Counted from the stretch's first letter, positions 1 to 12,629 are shown. The stretch: DNA of 64,000 nt from Blasia pusilla (GCA_050084515.1 CM114274.1:17918001-17982000); one strand, 5' to 3'. Notes: generated from the letters alone by a model not told the origin. Translations and numbers: made by a program.

Positions 1-2819
1 CCCAAATCCTGCAAAAATTGCCTCACGCCCAAGCAAGCAAGCTTGCTTGCTTGCTCCTTACTCCGCCTCTCACGCCCACTCGCCCCGAGCTACCACGAGT
101 TGCCTCGAAGCCTCGAAGCCTCGAAACGCCGAGATATGCTCGAGACATGCCCCGTTCGCCATGCTTCGCTATGGAGAGAGGTTGAACCAGGGCGCCCCCA
201 ACGGGATAGGCGTCTCCAAAAATGAACGAGTCACCAACCAACCAGCCCCTCCGATCCGCTGTCCACCATAGCCAGACCTCGAGCTAGTCCGCGAAATTTC
301 GATCAAAATTACTTCACAAATACGTGACCGAAATCAAATCTGTTTCGATCAGAATTCAATTGACCACCATAGCTATCTCTTCACAAGAAATCAGCTACAA
401 CCGAGCTTTGTACTCCGAGCTAAAAATCAAACAAACTTGTTGTCCATACACCTCCAGAATCGCAAATCCGACAGCGCTTCCGCCAAGTTTCATGCACGCA
501 GAAATCCGCAACGCTCCACGCACTCGAGCAGATAGCTTCACATGAGATCACAATACAAGTAGCAATAGGAACCTCTCATCCGATCTGGATGAACTTCAAC
601 AGAGCTTCCGCACTCCAAGCTCTCCACATCAGAAAACTGTCGAACACGAACCAGAATCTTCAATGCTTGATAACTTCCAACTCCCTTGACGAAATCCGAT
701 CGATCTCTGGTAGCGTTGGAAAGCTCTCAGCAAGGTGCTTCTTTCCCAACCAATCACGCACCTGATTCACACCTCCAACATAGGCAAAAAGCCCCGAACA
801 TCCACGGCTGAGTACACAATCAGCCCTAACCAGATCCTACTGATCTACAATCGAAGCTACTATCGATCTACTCCAGTTCTTTGAGTGAAATCCGTGAAAG
901 ACCTACTGTCATAAAACACGTTTACAATCACATACAATCGAGCCAAACCCACTCCACGATGGAAGAATCCAGGTCTAAGCTTATGGAAACACCATAGCCA
1001 AGAGCTCTACTCACTACCAAGGCTAACTCCCAACGCAACAGGCTCAACTCAAAGAACTGACTGTTCTTTGAGGGCAAGCCACCTTATATCCTCCAACCTA
1101 AGAGCGGGCCCTACTAGGAAAGTCACCCCCAAGTGAGTAACCCCCAACCCTATGTATGGAACCACATCTCTACCAAGCCACTACGGTCCTACATAAGGAA
1201 TGGCCTCTACCAGCACACCATACTCTACGACATAATCCGTATGGTCATGACACATTTGTAGGCCAAAGGATATCCATGTTTGGTTAAATGCAAGCCCTAA
1301 TGAAACTCACAATAAAAAGTGCTCACTACGAGTAGGGAGGAAATTCAACATGGATTAAGGGCAAGAACACATAATCAAAGAATTAGATCTCAGAGTACCA
1401 AGAGTATTGTAGTGCAATTGATACGAATGGATTAAGTGTAGACTATCAATGAGTGACACATTAAGGAACTCGACACCAAGTGACAATAGAGAGCTAACAC
1501 AAATGGCAATGAGTATTGAGTGGATGGACTAAACACAAAATTGATATAAGACTAGTTGCAAAAAATGTATAGCGGCAAGATCAAACCTAAGATGCCAAAT
1601 AGTTTGATTCATGGTTTATGAATCCCAAAAGTATCTATAGTGGAGAGACCCTATCTCTCTCTATCCACTCAAGTCTTCAAATTATGAGTTAACGATGTTT
1701 CGTGTTTGGTCAAGTTTCAAATTGTGAACTAAAGGACCATTAGAGACACACCTCAAGAAATGTCAAGCCTTGGCTTCTACTTGTGCTAAATATTGGCCAA
1801 AGGAATCAAATTCTATGTGTTTCAAAATCAATTTGTGATTCGGTTAGGTGAGATATGGGACTCCCACTTGGTGTAGTGTTCGAAACGTGGTATTGCGTTT
1901 TGCTACTACTTTTCATGCTAATTTTTGCATAGGCATTCTTACTAGTGTCTTTATGTTTTCATTTTTTTCAAATTAGAATCTATTATAATCTCCCCACTTA
2001 GGGAAACCTGATAAATGGGAGGTCTCATGGGGAGGTGCAACTTCAAATGAATCTATAAGTTTTTGTGTTAGTTCCTCTCATGTTAAATTCTAGAACTCAT
2101 ATATACCTAAAGGCTTCATGAATGTCGATGTTTTCCATTGAACAAGATGGTAAAAGATATTCAACAAAAGAAGTTTTGAGATAGTGTTTCCATTTCCATA
2201 AACATACTCCGGTTGTGGGAAGTGACAATAGCAAAAGGATAGCCATGAGAGGGGAGATGATGGGTCTTCTCATATACCAAAACGAAAAGTTTGACTTGTT
2301 CTTTGTTTTGATCTGCACCATGATTCCTATTTTTATTTTTATATTTTTACTAGATCTCTTATCTTATTAGGATTTTTCACATAGAATCATGTAGTAAATA
2401 CTTCTTATGTATCTTCCTTTCTTCATCCAAATCAACGTCCTCCCCCCCTTCTCTATGTTCCTCTTCTTTTTTCACCTTTCTTTTTTTATCATGCTTGATT
2501 CATGGGTTTTCTTTGTTACTCTATCCTTAAGTAGATCCTTATTTCCATCCATGTTGATTTGGCTCTGCCTATTCACTTCTCACATTCTTAGTATCTCCAT
2601 GAAGCCACTACTTGTGTTTGGGGAGGGATTGTGCTTCTAGAAGTCCTAGGTGATGAAGGTAGATGATAGTTTATTCTAGGGGGATCATTATCGTGGAAAA
2701 GAAAATAGTCGATCACCATGACCGCTAGTTCAAAAGGAGGAAGTAGGGGAGATATTAGTGGGGATTGCCTCCCAAGTTTGCTAGAGGGGGTCATGTCCTC
2801 CTATTTCTAAGTTATATCC
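1..2819. other. Gene-less repeat-like stretch
   Basis: I see no convincing gene here. The first 1.2 kb is moderately GC-rich with no long ORF and reads like the untranslated part of an old retroelement, but no terminal repeat or reverse transcriptase motif is visible. From about 1,900 to 2,640 the sequence is T-rich on the plus strand, which yields low-complexity Phe/Leu/Ser ORFs that are not credible proteins. Confidence 0.4.
30..53. repeat. Perfect 24-bp palindrome
   Basis: The sequence reads identically on both strands and is built of AAGC/GCTT units centred on AAGCTT. Positions 29 and 54 break the symmetry. It may be a short inverted tetranucleotide repeat, and nothing around it suggests a function. 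Confidence 0.6.
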
Positions 2820-5660
2820 ATGCCTCAACCCACACAAGCCTCCGGTGTGGGGACCCGTGGGTCATCTAGTTGGGATATAAAATGCCCTTGTTATCCTAAA
2901 TTCTTCACTATTTTACCGTTAGGAAATCTGAACCACTTAGCAGCTAAGCATCATAACATTGATAGATTTGGATGGGTGGTTCCTCTAGTCAATAGTGGAT
3001 GCTCTTGATACTTCCTACATCATCAACCCTTCTTGAATCACATGAGTGGTTGAGGACCCACATTGGCACCATTGTAGGTCTCTTTGAGACCTATTTTCCC
3101 TTCTTGAGGTTATTCCACCAGATCCCCCATGCTATTCGGGATGACCTCTATCATGCTTTCCTCCTCCCCTTGGCTAGGATTGTACTTGACCCTACATGCG
3201 CACTCTATTGGTATCTACCACTTCTTCTTCCACTATGGTGTTCCCATTACACATGGGGAGGGAAGGCCAACCATAGAGAGGTTGTGGCCCAATTGAGGTG
3301 TTTTCAAGGGGGTGTTTGGGAGTCTTTGAAGAAAGAGTTTGTGGCATATGCCACAAGTAGCACTTCACTTGGTTTCCTGTAAGATTATCTTGTAGCAACT
3401 AGGTTGCAATGATGTAGGACATTTGGAGAAGCCTTTGAGAACTCGCAAGCCGCTCACGCTATTCGCCTGATGGGCATAGCACCTTTGTCAATTATTACCA
3501 TCAATGTCCTCTGGAGGCTATATCCTCACCCAAAGGTTGACATTCCATATTTTGCACATAACTTCCATTTTGAAATGGTGGTATGCCTTGGCCCATCCCT
3601 CTTTGCACAGGCACTCAGATTACGGCTAAAGAGTTGTCCGGTATGATGTACCGATACCTTCGTGATTTCTTTCCTCTCGAGGACTCTGCTAGTGGCTTTT
3701 CCGAGTTGCTTTAGGTTGCCCCTCACCTAGCTCAGGATAGAGTTCCAACAGCAGTGGCCCAAGTGCAGGAGGCAAGGTGACTTTAGGCACTGTCAAAGGA
3801 GGGTGGAGGGATTTGTCCGATCACCATATGGGATGTGCTCTTATGGTTGGTGAGTTGCACTATCACTTTGCAATTCCGTGAGACATCCAATCACACTTGA
3901 GTCTACATCAATTTAACTGGATTTGCCATCTCATCCAACTATGACATAGTAGCCTTAAGTTTGTGGGCTTGTCTTGATGTACATCTTGAATGGGTGATTC
4001 TCCAAGTGGATGTGGAGAACGCTTTCAACTCAATATCAAGGGCAACTATCTTTACAAAGTTGAGGGACGCTAGTGGCCCCATTGCAAGCCTCATTCCCTT
4101 AGTGTAGGCTTTCTATTGGGCTCCTTCGGCTCTTTATTTCCACCATGGTTGGTTCGAGGAGGTCACGATTTTGGAGTTTGGGATTGGGACTCATCAAGGT
4201 GATCCCTTGGATGGCCCATGGTTTTCTTTGGCTCTTTATTGGAATGTTCTCTATATAATGGAGGCATTTTTTGGTTGCATTTTCCCCTCTTTGGCAGATG
4301 GAGATCTAGTCATCCTTGCATTTCAACATTTTTTTGCATAGTTGGTAAGTGTCAGCCTTGTGGTAAAGGTAGGAGAGTGCAAGGCTTGGTCTCCATCACG
4401 CCTACCCGATGATTTTCATTTACTTGACGAGTTCATAACACCTTTTAAAGGGCTTTGTGTCTTGGGAGTCTATCATGCGCATACACATTGCTACACAACA
4501 TATATTGCTATCACCGAACACACTTCAAACACGCACGATCTCATGCTAACTCATGGCATCCAAACAACAAGACAAGAAGTACCAAAATATCTCCAATAAA
4601 GTAAGATCCAATCTCTCTCTACACCATCTCACACCATAGCTCTCAAAGGTGTGCACTCTCTCTCATGTCAAACCAAACCCACTCTTCTAATGAGAGGCTT
4701 GGGTTACACTCACAAGGCAAGGGACCATAGCTCCGCCGCTTTATGCCAAGAGGTTCAACAAAGAGAGAATGAGCTCTCAAGCTCTCTCTTCTTGAGGTAA
4801 ACCCCTCCCCTCGCCCAAGCTCTCTCCACGGTAACCTATGCTCCCAAGTCACGTCCTTGGCTCTTGACCTAATGTAGAAGGTCAAGGGCTACTTACCAAA
4901 AATATAACGTTGCTCATATATTCAAAATGGTACTTATCTAAAATAGTAAGTTCCTCAATATGGCTCCAAATGAGCCGAAATGAAGGGGAAACCTGCTCTC
5001 TCAAGTTTCCCGGGGCCTCAGAAGGTCATCCTCGACCTATTGAGCATGTCCTCCACTACTCAAGAAGGCGCTCTACTAGATCTCACCGATCTATCCTAAA
5101 AGACGTGACAAGTCCCACTCGAGAGCCAGGACTTTGTCTTGAGTTTAGTGGCGGCGGCTCTTACCGAGGATCTACTTCACGTCGATGATCTCAAGAGGAT
5201 CGATGATGCTCAAGTCACCAATGGAATTCTCTCCTACTTTTTTGCTCAATGACCTTTTTATCTCACTAGAATTATTTAGATGTCTAGTGACCTTGCTACC
5301 CTCTATAGATCCTTTGATAGGAAGATCCTAATGGTGTTCAAAGATCTTTTAAGACCCAGCTCTTTACAGTGCCCCATGGGAGAGTTAGCTCATAAACAAG
5401 CTTCTTGGCCAATTTCCTTTGATAGAGTGGGTCTTCTCTCAAATGAAATAGTGGCACTATTGGCACTTTTAGAAAGTTGGGCCATCGTAACACCCCTTCT
5501 TTGCTCTAGATTTATGGTTAGGGACATACCACTCCTTCTATAATATGTATCCCAAGTTGAGGATGGCTTTTTCCCACTACAATCTTCCCTTAGAGCATGA
5601 AGAGATTCCCCTCCAGTTGAGGCCAGAGTTGTCGCGATCCTCATAACAAAACGTGCGCCA
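2820..5660 (+). mobile_element. Decayed LINE-type reverse transcriptase
   Basis: Plus-strand translation gives broken but recognisable blocks of a non-LTR reverse transcriptase. Motif A reads VDVENAFNSI (about 4,006-4,035). Motif B reads GTHQGDPL (4,187-4,210). The motif C position, normally a [FYL]ADD box, reads LADG (4,291-4,302), so the second metal-binding Asp is lost. Then follow a KCKAWSPS-like block (written CKAWSPSRLP here, about 4,378-4,407) and LCVLGV (to 4,470). After the inserted 640-bp unit, the same protein resumes with DFVLSLV (about 5,125) and continues through VGLLSNEIVALLALL (about 5,430-5,475) to LRPELS (about 5,620). Several stops and frame changes are present, so it is a pseudogene. 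The family resemblance comes from recalled plant LINE-like proteins. Confidence 0.7.
4471..5110 (-). mobile_element. Solo gypsy end unit (modules A+B)
   Basis: This 640-bp unit consists of module A (4,471 to about 4,598) followed by module B (about 4,599-5,110). The same modules occur at the ends of the two larger gypsy elements in this window. It starts TATCATGCGC, equivalent to TGTCGTGCGC in the other copies, and ends GACGTGACA. The flanks share AGTC on both sides (4,467-4,470 and 5,111-5,114), which looks like a target-site duplication. Removing the unit plus one AGTC restores the reading frame of the host LINE relic. This defines the outer ends of the gypsy family and shows it inserted after the LINE. 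It is drawn on the minus strand because the coding elements run that way. Confidence 0.75.
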
Positions 5661-8640
5661 ATGCAAAACATCAAGACTCTAGTAGGCTCACACTAGGATG
5701 GATGCTCGTTGAAGAAGTCTCTTGAAGGAGAAATGAGATGTGAGACACGAGTAAGTTTGAGCGTTTCATGTTTCATGTGTTAACGATTGCAACTCGGGAA
5801 ACCCGGACCAGACGCAAACCAAGACTTGAGAAGAGTCGAGTCTAAGAAGAGTGGGTTGCCAAAGAGGATGAAACCCGATTGGAACATCACTAGCGTTTGG
5901 AGTTTTACTATATTTTAGGTCATAACGGATAAATGCGAGAAGCATTTGGGACAAGTAAGATGGCGTTGGAAATCTTATGTAAAGTCAATTTCAACACACT
6001 AAAGATCAAACAAACGCATAAGCAAATACCGAGAAATTGCTCGAAAATTGTCAGAGGGACAATTGGGCTGAGGGCCATAAGAAGCGGCCCAAGAGTGTTT
6101 TCCCAAAGATAGGGGGAGGTGGGAGAAACCCATAAGTATATATGAGGGGAGAGTCTCCAAGGGTGCTTGGGACCTGAACTCTACTTTGGGGAGCCGCGGG
6201 GGGGAACCGAGGGCACATAATGGATCGATCGATTGACGTTAGAGTGCGAACACCAAGCCAAGTCCAAGTGAGTGAATTTTGGAGGTCACCCTTGAATTCC
6301 AAAATTAGACTCAATTCTAGGATCTCAATTAGGGACTTATGCGAGGTTTGTTAGACAATTGGGATTGTGAGCGTCATTTTAGGTGTAGACTATCTAGAAA
6401 GTCCGTCCCAAGTCGAGGAAGACTTGCCCGTGTTGGGAAGCGAAGAGTTGGGACTTTTTGAGATTCATGTATGGCCAAGTTGATAATTCAGTGAGGTGGA
6501 AAGCTAGCTGAGTCAAACCAAGACTAATGAGAGTGTGTTTGGGTGCAAATGGCAGAGTGAGCGTGACCTACTGAATCTACATTTACGCAACATTTGAGAT
6601 TGACGTTCAAGAGGAGTAGGCACAGGACAAGAGTCATTCTTCCCATTTTCTTCTCCTTAGTTATCTTCCATCAATGTGAGCTCCAATAATCTTCTTTGAT
6701 AGAAGCCCACTTTGAGGTTGTTTTTAGAGGCACTATGTTAGATGGGGATATTCCTATCTATAATGGGGATGTAAGATGGGGAGGTTCGGGCCCATATTTG
6801 CTCTTGTTCCAGAAAGGAGGTAGGCTCATGGTTGGGGGCTTGCCCTCTCGTATCAAATTTCTGTATCACACCACTTACCTACACCACAACGATGCGGTTT
6901 TGGTTGGACCTCCCCCAACTGGAACCCTAAACGCAAGTTGATATTTATATGACGTGAGGCTCTAAGATGGTAGCGGTGGATGTTATAGTGACCAAGTAGC
7001 GACACAAGGAAGATTGCTATAAGGAGCGGCAACATCAGCAGTAAAGAAGACCGATATCTATAGTTGAGTCCATGATAGACATCAATTTGTCCCCCTAGCC
7101 ATAGAGATGTATGGAACTATGGGGAATAGGTTTGACTCATTCCTTACGGATTACGATCATCATATCCAATCAAGAAATAGGTTGTCCTTAGCTATTGCGA
7201 TTCTTTATTGTAGGCAACGGGTCTCCATATCTTCGCATCATGCCCAAGCTAATGGGCTTTTGTGGCAGACTCAAGATATGGGAGACGTTAGTGCTAGAGG
7301 CCCACTTGGTGATAGACATGTCTCTTTAGGTGTTGCTCATATTATCTCTGTTGTTGATGAGTTCAGCCGATAAGGCGGATGCCCCCATTTCTTTTCCGGG
7401 CCGGTTGTGGCCTTCACGTACTCGACTCTTTGAATCCCCCTCTTTTGTAATCTCGATGGGTTTTCCATCAACCCCACCCACCCCCCTTTGAGGCTTTCTC
7501 CCCTCCTTTACCAAAGTAAGACAAACACCAAAACACTAATTTAAACTCAAACACGCAATAAAATTTACTGGAGCGTGACACTAATTTTTGAAGTTAAGAA
7601 GATCAATCTTACCGGTCGGGTCGTCCCCTCTTTTTTTCCTTTTCCATTCGACTTACGTTAAGTTTATGTTGACATGTGTTGGCAGCATAAAAACCCTCAT
7701 AGGACAAGTGTCTAGAGGAGGAGGGATTCTCTAACCCCATCCTCCCTTAATAGTATAGATCTACAACAAATTTCTGTCCCTTGAAGCCTCTAATGAGATG
7801 ATTAACACATGAGACATCTAAGATTGTACGGCATGAAGATGGCCAGGGTTCGAACTCCAGGAGTTGAATGATGAGAGCAGTGGCCTTCACGCGGTTTTCA
7901 TGCCTTGGACGGCTACAGTTACGTAATCCTAGCCGTCACAACTAAACATGAGTAATCTGGGCCTTACACGTCCACATATCAACAGAGCGTACGTGGTAGA
8001 GTAACCGACTGTACCGAGATTCTTTCCCACCACGGTAGAGAGACAGCTGAACGAAACGCCGCCAGCGGGCCGAGAAAGCCCACTGTGTTGGGTGGCGAGG
8101 TTTGAGAGCTTACGGAGTAGTCTTCCTTCCTCCTCCTTCGCTCTTCGCGCCTCGATCGGGTCGCCTGGATTCATAGGCGCTGAGAGTTTCGGCGTCGATC
8201 GGCAGAATTCGGCCCCTTGCTGAAAGTCCAGGTCTCATCGCGTCTTCTCCTGCTCGACTGGGGATTTTATTTTGACCAAGTGAGGGCTCTCCGTGCGCCT
8301 GTCAAGTAGTCTCGCAGTGGTGGCTGGGGATTCAGGTGCGCAGACGTAGTCATTTATCGTGCGGAGAGCCAGAGATGAGGGTATGATTTCATGGAGGGAA
8401 AATTCCTGTCCCCGTTGGATTCACAGAGCCTGGCCGCGATGGGCTGATCGCCTCGGGAATGGCGGCGAGACTAAGTGTGGACTCGCGCTTCATGTGACAG
8501 CGCCAACGGCGTGCTTCAGATTGCTCGAATTGGGAGTCGTGCCGGATCGTCAGGTTCGGATGATTCGTTGTCGGTAGGGACATGAGTTTTTGAAATGCTT
8601 GTTATTGAAACGCACAGCTCGATCGCGAAACTGTAAGGAT
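5661..8640. other. Intergenic, decayed repeats
   Basis: I see no gene I can support. The short ORFs at 6,696-6,941 and 7,107-7,373 have no recognisable domain. A dispersed repeat at 7,346-7,470 has a partner at 58,769-58,894. The part from about 7,900 to 8,640 is more GC-rich and is the probable promoter and 5' untranslated region of the gene at 8,856. Confidence 0.4.
7346..7470 (+). repeat. Dispersed repeat, partner at 58,769
   Basis: Both copies run from CTCTGTTGTTG through a block with GGCCGGTTGTGGCC to TTTTCCATCA, with scattered substitutions, in the same orientation. They probably descend from one transposon tail, but no coding domain identifies the family. Confidence 0.6.
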
Positions 8641-8644
8641 GAGG

Positions 8645-8851
8645 GTGAGTGGTTCTTTCTCCGGATGCACTACAGCAGTACTAGCCCTTGCATTTTTATA
8701 AGTAGATCTCAGCGTCTGAAAGGATCAAACGGTTTTTTCCTCCGTCGACGATTAGGATTGCAGATCACCGAGACGGTCCGACAATGCAGGGTTCACCGGC
8801 ATGGTTTTCTGAGTGACTCCCTAAGCTCGAGCTCGCAGTCCCTCTGTATAG
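8645..8851 (+). other. Possible 5' UTR intron
   Basis: A strong donor (G|GTGAGT at 8,645) and a pyrimidine-rich acceptor (CCTCTGTATAG at 8,841-8,851) sit just upstream of the start codon at 8,856. An intron here would leave only four bases before the ATG in its exon. This is inferred from splice-site consensus only. Confidence 0.3.
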
Positions 8852-8855
8852 GCTC

Positions 8856-11075
8856 ATGAGGCCTTCATCCTTTGGCATTTCTGGGTCGTATCGCGTCCAG
8901 ACTCGCCAACCCACATGGCCGCCCATGATGAGTCCTTTACTTAGGTTCTTCCTGATCTTTTCCTTCTTCGAATTCTACAACTTTTGTATCTGGCTTTTCA
9001 CTGCACTGGGATTCGCTCCGTTGCTGTGGACTTTCTGCGTCGTGCCATTTCTGGTGGTGTACTGGCTGTGCGACCATGGCAAATTGTGGCAAGCCGTGCG
9101 GGAACTGAAGGTCAGAAGGACACGAGGGAAAGTCTTGGGATTCACCGGTGCTATCTTGGCTGTCTCCTTCAAGCATATACCTTGGGGTTTGTTCATTGGC
9201 TGTGTCTTATGTCTACTCAAAGCTTTCAGCTTCGAGAAGATGATGTATATGTCCGATCTCTACAGCGAGGTTGTGAAGTCCGTATTTTGGAAAGTAGCAG
9301 GAGCATTAGTTCAAATTGAGGAGGGGAACCGACTGAGTTGGAAGGGAAGCCTGGCGTACTGTAGTCCTTACAGCAGGAGAAGGATTCAAGTCAAAACAAA
9401 TTGTTACTACACTTTGAAGCCTGGTCCAACACCTGATCACGAAACTCCGAAGAACTTCAAGCTCGAATTCAAAATCGAGTCCTGTGAAGTTATTTGTAAA
9501 TACTTCGATGGGATTTGCAACGACGACGCTACTCGAGATTCCCAAGATCCCCAAGAGAGGGTTGACGATGAGGAGCCGATTGCAGATGTGTCAATCATGG
9601 AGGCTTCAACAGCAACACCTTCTCTCTCGAAGTCGTCCTCGGGAACGCTTTCTTCTCTTGTAAAGTCCATGTCATTTTCTGAGTACGAAACCCCCGTAAA
9701 AAGCAGCGATGGAATCGATGAAGGACCGTCTTCGCTCACCCCAGCCGAGTTCACCCCGGTATCTATGTCTGGATCAGCCATGTCTCGATCATCGTCAGTA
9801 AACAGGGACGGATCACCTTTTTCCCCAACGTCAACTGGACTGATAGTCGGATTGTCTGCATACGAATCAGAAGCAGCAGAGAATGTTAGTGATGAGGCGT
9901 CATCCTCTCTCTCAGCAGTCGAGGATCCAAGCTCGTCATCAGACTTTGAGGATCACAGTACGGAGGAGAATTATGGTTTGAACGCTATCAATTTGGAAAA
10001 ACTGGAGGCATCCCTACAAATTGGAGATGCACCGCTTGAAAGTTACACTTTTTACCAAATCAGTCCTGAAGCTGTGATGGAAGTGAAACGAGTCATGGAA
10101 GTGCTGCGAGACCAGGGGAACTTGGTTTTCTCAAACTTTCACAGAAATGTCGGCTCACGCATGTTGGAAGCACATGCAAGGTGCTACGACTTCGAGGAAA
10201 TCTTCTTCCTGATCATAAACAAAGGCTACAGACTCCACATGGTGAAGCTGCTGGGTACTTACTCTTGCCAGATTTCGGGAAGTAATGAGGTCGTTGATGC
10301 TGTAGGTGTGGCACTCACAATCTTCATCCTGTACTACCAGTTGTCCACGGCACCAAAACCAATTTTCTATGTCCTTCTGGTGATGTACATCATGTGGCAG
10401 CTTTTCCAAATTGCACTGCATCAAGGAGGACACAGACAACTATCGTTGGAGTACGAGTTGGACATACTCGTGAAACGAGGTTTGTATTATCTCATGAAGG
10501 CCCTTTTGAATCCTGTTAAAATTCGAAGTCTTTATGGATGGTTCCACGAGCACATGCCATCTTTGACTTTCTGCAACGAGAGTTATAGTTACCCCTACTC
10601 TTCCCAAGGTCAAAAGGAGGTATGCTTATTAGTAGACCAGTGCTCTGTTTTGCCGATAGTGGGCTCATTGGATTATGATCTAGTTTACAAAAAGGACTTG
10701 CCCTCTCCACTGGTCACTCAATATTATGATCTCAAGAATTTGAAGATGGAAATGACTCTACGCAGAGGTGATCCCAATCGAGAAAATGAGTGGAAGGTTG
10801 AGATTCGTATGCTCAGAAGCTACAATGTCAAAATGCACTCCCATTGGTATCGCAAAATCTTCATCACCGAAGGAGTGAGAGTTGGCAATCTTATTGCCAT
10901 TATGGAATGGCTTGTGAAGAATGATTGCATAGGTGTTTGCAAAGAGTGGTCTGAGAGGAATCGAATGCATGTTTACACCTACTTAGAGCTGTTCCAAAAG
11001 GTGCTGCAAGAAGGCGTACAGCCATGGATTGTCATGCCAGCAAGTCCCATTGATGTCATCCTCGAAGGGATTTGA
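8856..11075 (+). CDS. Unrecognised 739-residue membrane protein
   Basis: This is a single open frame of 739 codons, far too long to be chance in this sequence. I do not recognise the family. Residues about 28-70 hold two hydrophobic segments and residues about 92-115 a third. Residues about 228-375 are rich in Ser and acidic residues and look disordered. A hydrophobic pair lies near residues 479-500 and 503-525. The charged C-terminal 200 residues look folded and contain GDPNRENEWKVEIRMLRSYN. The start at 8,856 is the first Met. Met24/Met25 (8,925) is an alternative, and then the protein would begin almost directly with the first membrane segment. A topology of about five membrane segments with a long acidic loop is inferred. 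Base composition resembles the other host genes and not the transposons. There is no intron in the coding region. Confidence 0.8.
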   Translation: MRPSSFGISGSYRVQTRQPTWPPMMSPLLRFFLIFSFFEFYNFCIWLFTALGFAPLLWTFCVVPFLVVYWLCDHGKLWQAVRELKVRRTRGKVLGFTGAILAVSFKHIPWGLFIGCVLCLLKAFSFEKMMYMSDLYSEVVKSVFWKVAGALVQIEEGNRLSWKGSLAYCSPYSRRRIQVKTNCYYTLKPGPTPDHETPKNFKLEFKIESCEVICKYFDGICNDDATRDSQDPQERVDDEEPIADVSIMEASTATPSLSKSSSGTLSSLVKSMSFSEYETPVKSSDGIDEGPSSLTPAEFTPVSMSGSAMSRSSSVNRDGSPFSPTSTGLIVGLSAYESEAAENVSDEASSSLSAVEDPSSSSDFEDHSTEENYGLNAINLEKLEASLQIGDAPLESYTFYQISPEAVMEVKRVMEVLRDQGNLVFSNFHRNVGSRMLEAHARCYDFEEIFFLIINKGYRLHMVKLLGTYSCQISGSNEVVDAVGVALTIFILYYQLSTAPKPIFYVLLVMYIMWQLFQIALHQGGHRQLSLEYELDILVKRGLYYLMKALLNPVKIRSLYGWFHEHMPSLTFCNESYSYPYSSQGQKEVCLLVDQCSVLPIVGSLDYDLVYKKDLPSPLVTQYYDLKNLKMEMTLRRGDPNRENEWKVEIRMLRSYNVKMHSHWYRKIFITEGVRVGNLIAIMEWLVKNDCIGVCKEWSERNRMHVYTYLELFQKVLQEGVQPWIVMPASPIDVILEGI

Positions 11076-11100
11076 TACTGGTTTCTTGACTGATCTCATT

Positions 11101-11160
11101 GATCTTGTAACTAGCAACTTATTATTCGAAAATCTTGTAAATTAGCACCTTATTGTTTCG
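11101..11160 (+). terminator. Probable poly(A) signal region
   Basis: Just after the stop codon of the 739-residue gene, two nearly identical segments contain TTGTAA followed by TAGCAMCTTATT. TTGTAA-type far-upstream elements and T-rich tracts are typical of plant polyadenylation regions. The cleavage site cannot be placed. Confidence 0.3.
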
Positions 11161-12629
11161 TTTCTATCCTTTAAACCTTTTTTATGCTGTCACCCTGTGG
11201 CCCAAGCCAATTGAACTTCGTCCTCGTCTGGAGTGTGGTCCATCCAGTCTGACTGTTATCTCCACTCATAAGCCACCACATGAACTACTCCTTTATCGAA
11301 ATGGGAATGATAGCTTGAACAGAAAAAGTATGCCTGCCTGTCCACTGTACTGGTGACAAGTTGTGGAGTTGTTGATACCTCTTGAAAGAAACCGAGCATT
11401 CAAAACAGTTTCCTTTCATCCCTATTGTGTTTTTTCTTTGAGGACTTTTCTCAAGTCGTGTCTTTCTGACTCTGGATCAGCATCATCCCGCCTTTGTGCA
11501 ATCATGCATGGCTAATTTCTGAGAGTGACTTTCATTTGAAACTCTGATGGAAGTGACATCATCAATCCCAGTTCATACCCGCACGCATGAATCTACATTT
11601 GGGTGAAGTTGACCCGTGGCGGGAATTAGTTGGCAAGCGAAGGATGTCATTCCAATTCTCGCCAACTCTGTCTCCACCCTCCCCGAAATGGTTAGTCTGA
11701 AAGTACTTACTATGATGAGGGAATCATTAGTGCTTCTCATGGAAGAGGAAGTAATCCTCCATAGGGAAGCTTGCACGTCATGAAGTTGTCGTGGATTTGT
11801 TTTGTTGCATTCTACTTGCTATGTCATTTGATTTTGCGAGATGTTGTAGCCGAAGAACCAAACACTTCATAGTGCATACCCTCTAGCCCTGAGTTTCAGA
11901 ATTTGGGAGACTTGCAGATTCATCTTCCACCTTATTTTAATGGTTATGTAGATGTTTAATGTGAGCTTGTGGAGATCAAACAAAGATCGACTCAACACCT
12001 CTCCCCCCCCCATTCGGAGATCGCGTGTCTCAATCGCCCCCCTAACGTAGGAATTAACTTGGCGGGCCCCCTCTCGTACCCTGCTCTCTAAATCACCCCC
12101 CTTGATTGGTGTTAATCGGTCATGAGCCGTTGCCAGCCGGTTTAGATGTGCTCTTCACAGTGCCTCGATTAGAAGTAAGCATCGGTTCGGGTTTGGTTTA
12201 GTTTGGTTCTATATCCGCAAGCGAAACAGATGAAATGTCATCGCAACACAGTTTAAACTGGACATGGGCAGGGGTTTGTACTTCTACGGAATCTTGGGGG
12301 TGATGTAGTTTTGCGGAAATACATGTTGGGGGAAGAAAGACTTTTGCGCTTAAGCGACGGGCAAAGAGTGCAGGTGTTTAGGGCGTGCAGTGCTTGCGGA
12401 TATAGAATCAACGCTGGCGGGAGAATCTTGCGCTCGAACACAAAGCGCAAACCAGCGTTTAGACATGGCGCCGTCAAGTAAGGATTATTTCATGTCTTTG
12501 CACGATTGTGAAGGACTTTGGAGAGCATGCGACAAGAGACCAGGGAGATGTTGGATTAGATAAAAGATAGTTGGAGTTCTTCCAAATCGAAGTGGCAGTT
12601 TTACTTACCGCGCCTGCTCTTTTCCAACA

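Noticed and set aside
2407-2640. Hydrophobic plus-strand ORF of 77 codons
   Set aside because: It is driven by a T-rich tract (Phe/Leu/Ser only) and has no start context or family resemblance.
8937-9781. Minus-strand ORFs opposite the 739-residue gene
   Set aside because: They are shadows of the real plus-strand frame with no domain.
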